Origin: Candidatus Dadabacteria bacterium
GTDB lineage: Bacteria; Desulfobacterota_D; UBA1144; Nemesobacterales; UBA2774
DNA: 14,384 bases
Assembly: GCA_020027805.1 (NCBI GenBank)
Contig: JAHKKQ010000084.1
Span: 1-14,384 of the forward strand
Reading direction: 5' to 3'
The notes under the pieces are model-generated. The model saw only the letters and a program-made list of their open reading frames with translations. It ran no database searches and was not told the origin of the DNA. Of the stretch, positions 14,379 through 14,384 are shown piece by piece. Positions within the stretch are counted from its first letter, which is position 1. Each line of letters starts with the position of its first letter. The translations under genes were made by a program, and so were the position numbers.

Positions 14379-14384
14379 TCCATA

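Noticed and set aside
13817..14383. 188-aa open frame on the minus strand opposite the end of groEL
   Set aside because: Same cause; the proline run near its start is the complement of the GroEL glycine tail.

Overview
The window reads as a chromosomal segment from a Gram-negative bacterium of moderate GC content. The signs are signal-peptide and lipobox exports, a Pst phosphate importer with large extra domains of the kind known from Pseudomonas, and a GroEL with a Gly/Met tail. I cannot fix the phylum. A deltaproteobacterial or related environmental lineage is a guess only. Nothing looks like a phage, plasmid, IS element or CRISPR array. Apart from two micro-lipoprotein genes and one gene of unknown function, the content is housekeeping.

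Layout. (1) 1-5285, minus strand: a high-affinity phosphate operon in the usual order pstS-pstC-pstA-pstB, with pstB cut by the window edge. PstC carries a probable beta-propeller and PstA a coiled coil between the first membrane helix and the permease core. Upstream of pstS at 5336-5374 lie four TTAAC-like hexamers at exact 11-bp spacing, a strong Pho-box candidate. A -10-like hexamer and a perfect 9-bp inverted repeat lie between it and the gene. (2) 5675-7262, plus strand: an unrecognised 193-aa protein, two tiny paralogous genes of 25 codons each encoding little more than a lipoprotein signal peptide plus Cys-x-Cys-x-Ile-Gly, and a gluconokinase. (3) 7271-9025, minus strand: tyrA (prephenate dehydrogenase) coupled by an ATGA overlap to a HisC-type aminotransferase gene. 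The hisC gene is broken: its two ends are in different frames and about 65-70 codons are missing between them. (4) 9174-12300, plus strand: mutS behind a near-consensus promoter that would give an almost leaderless mRNA, then yraN and a terminator. (5) 12313-14378, plus strand: groES-groEL with its own promoter.

How the genes work together. PstSCAB captures periplasmic phosphate and imports it under phosphate-starvation control. TyrA and the aminotransferase would complete tyrosine (and possibly histidine) synthesis if hisC were intact. MutS begins mismatch repair and YraN is a nuclease-fold companion. GroES/GroEL form the chaperonin. The least explained elements are the tandem micro-lipoproteins (6372-6449 and 6641-6718), each with a TATAAT exactly 45 bp before its ATG, and the codon-use contrast between groES and groEL.
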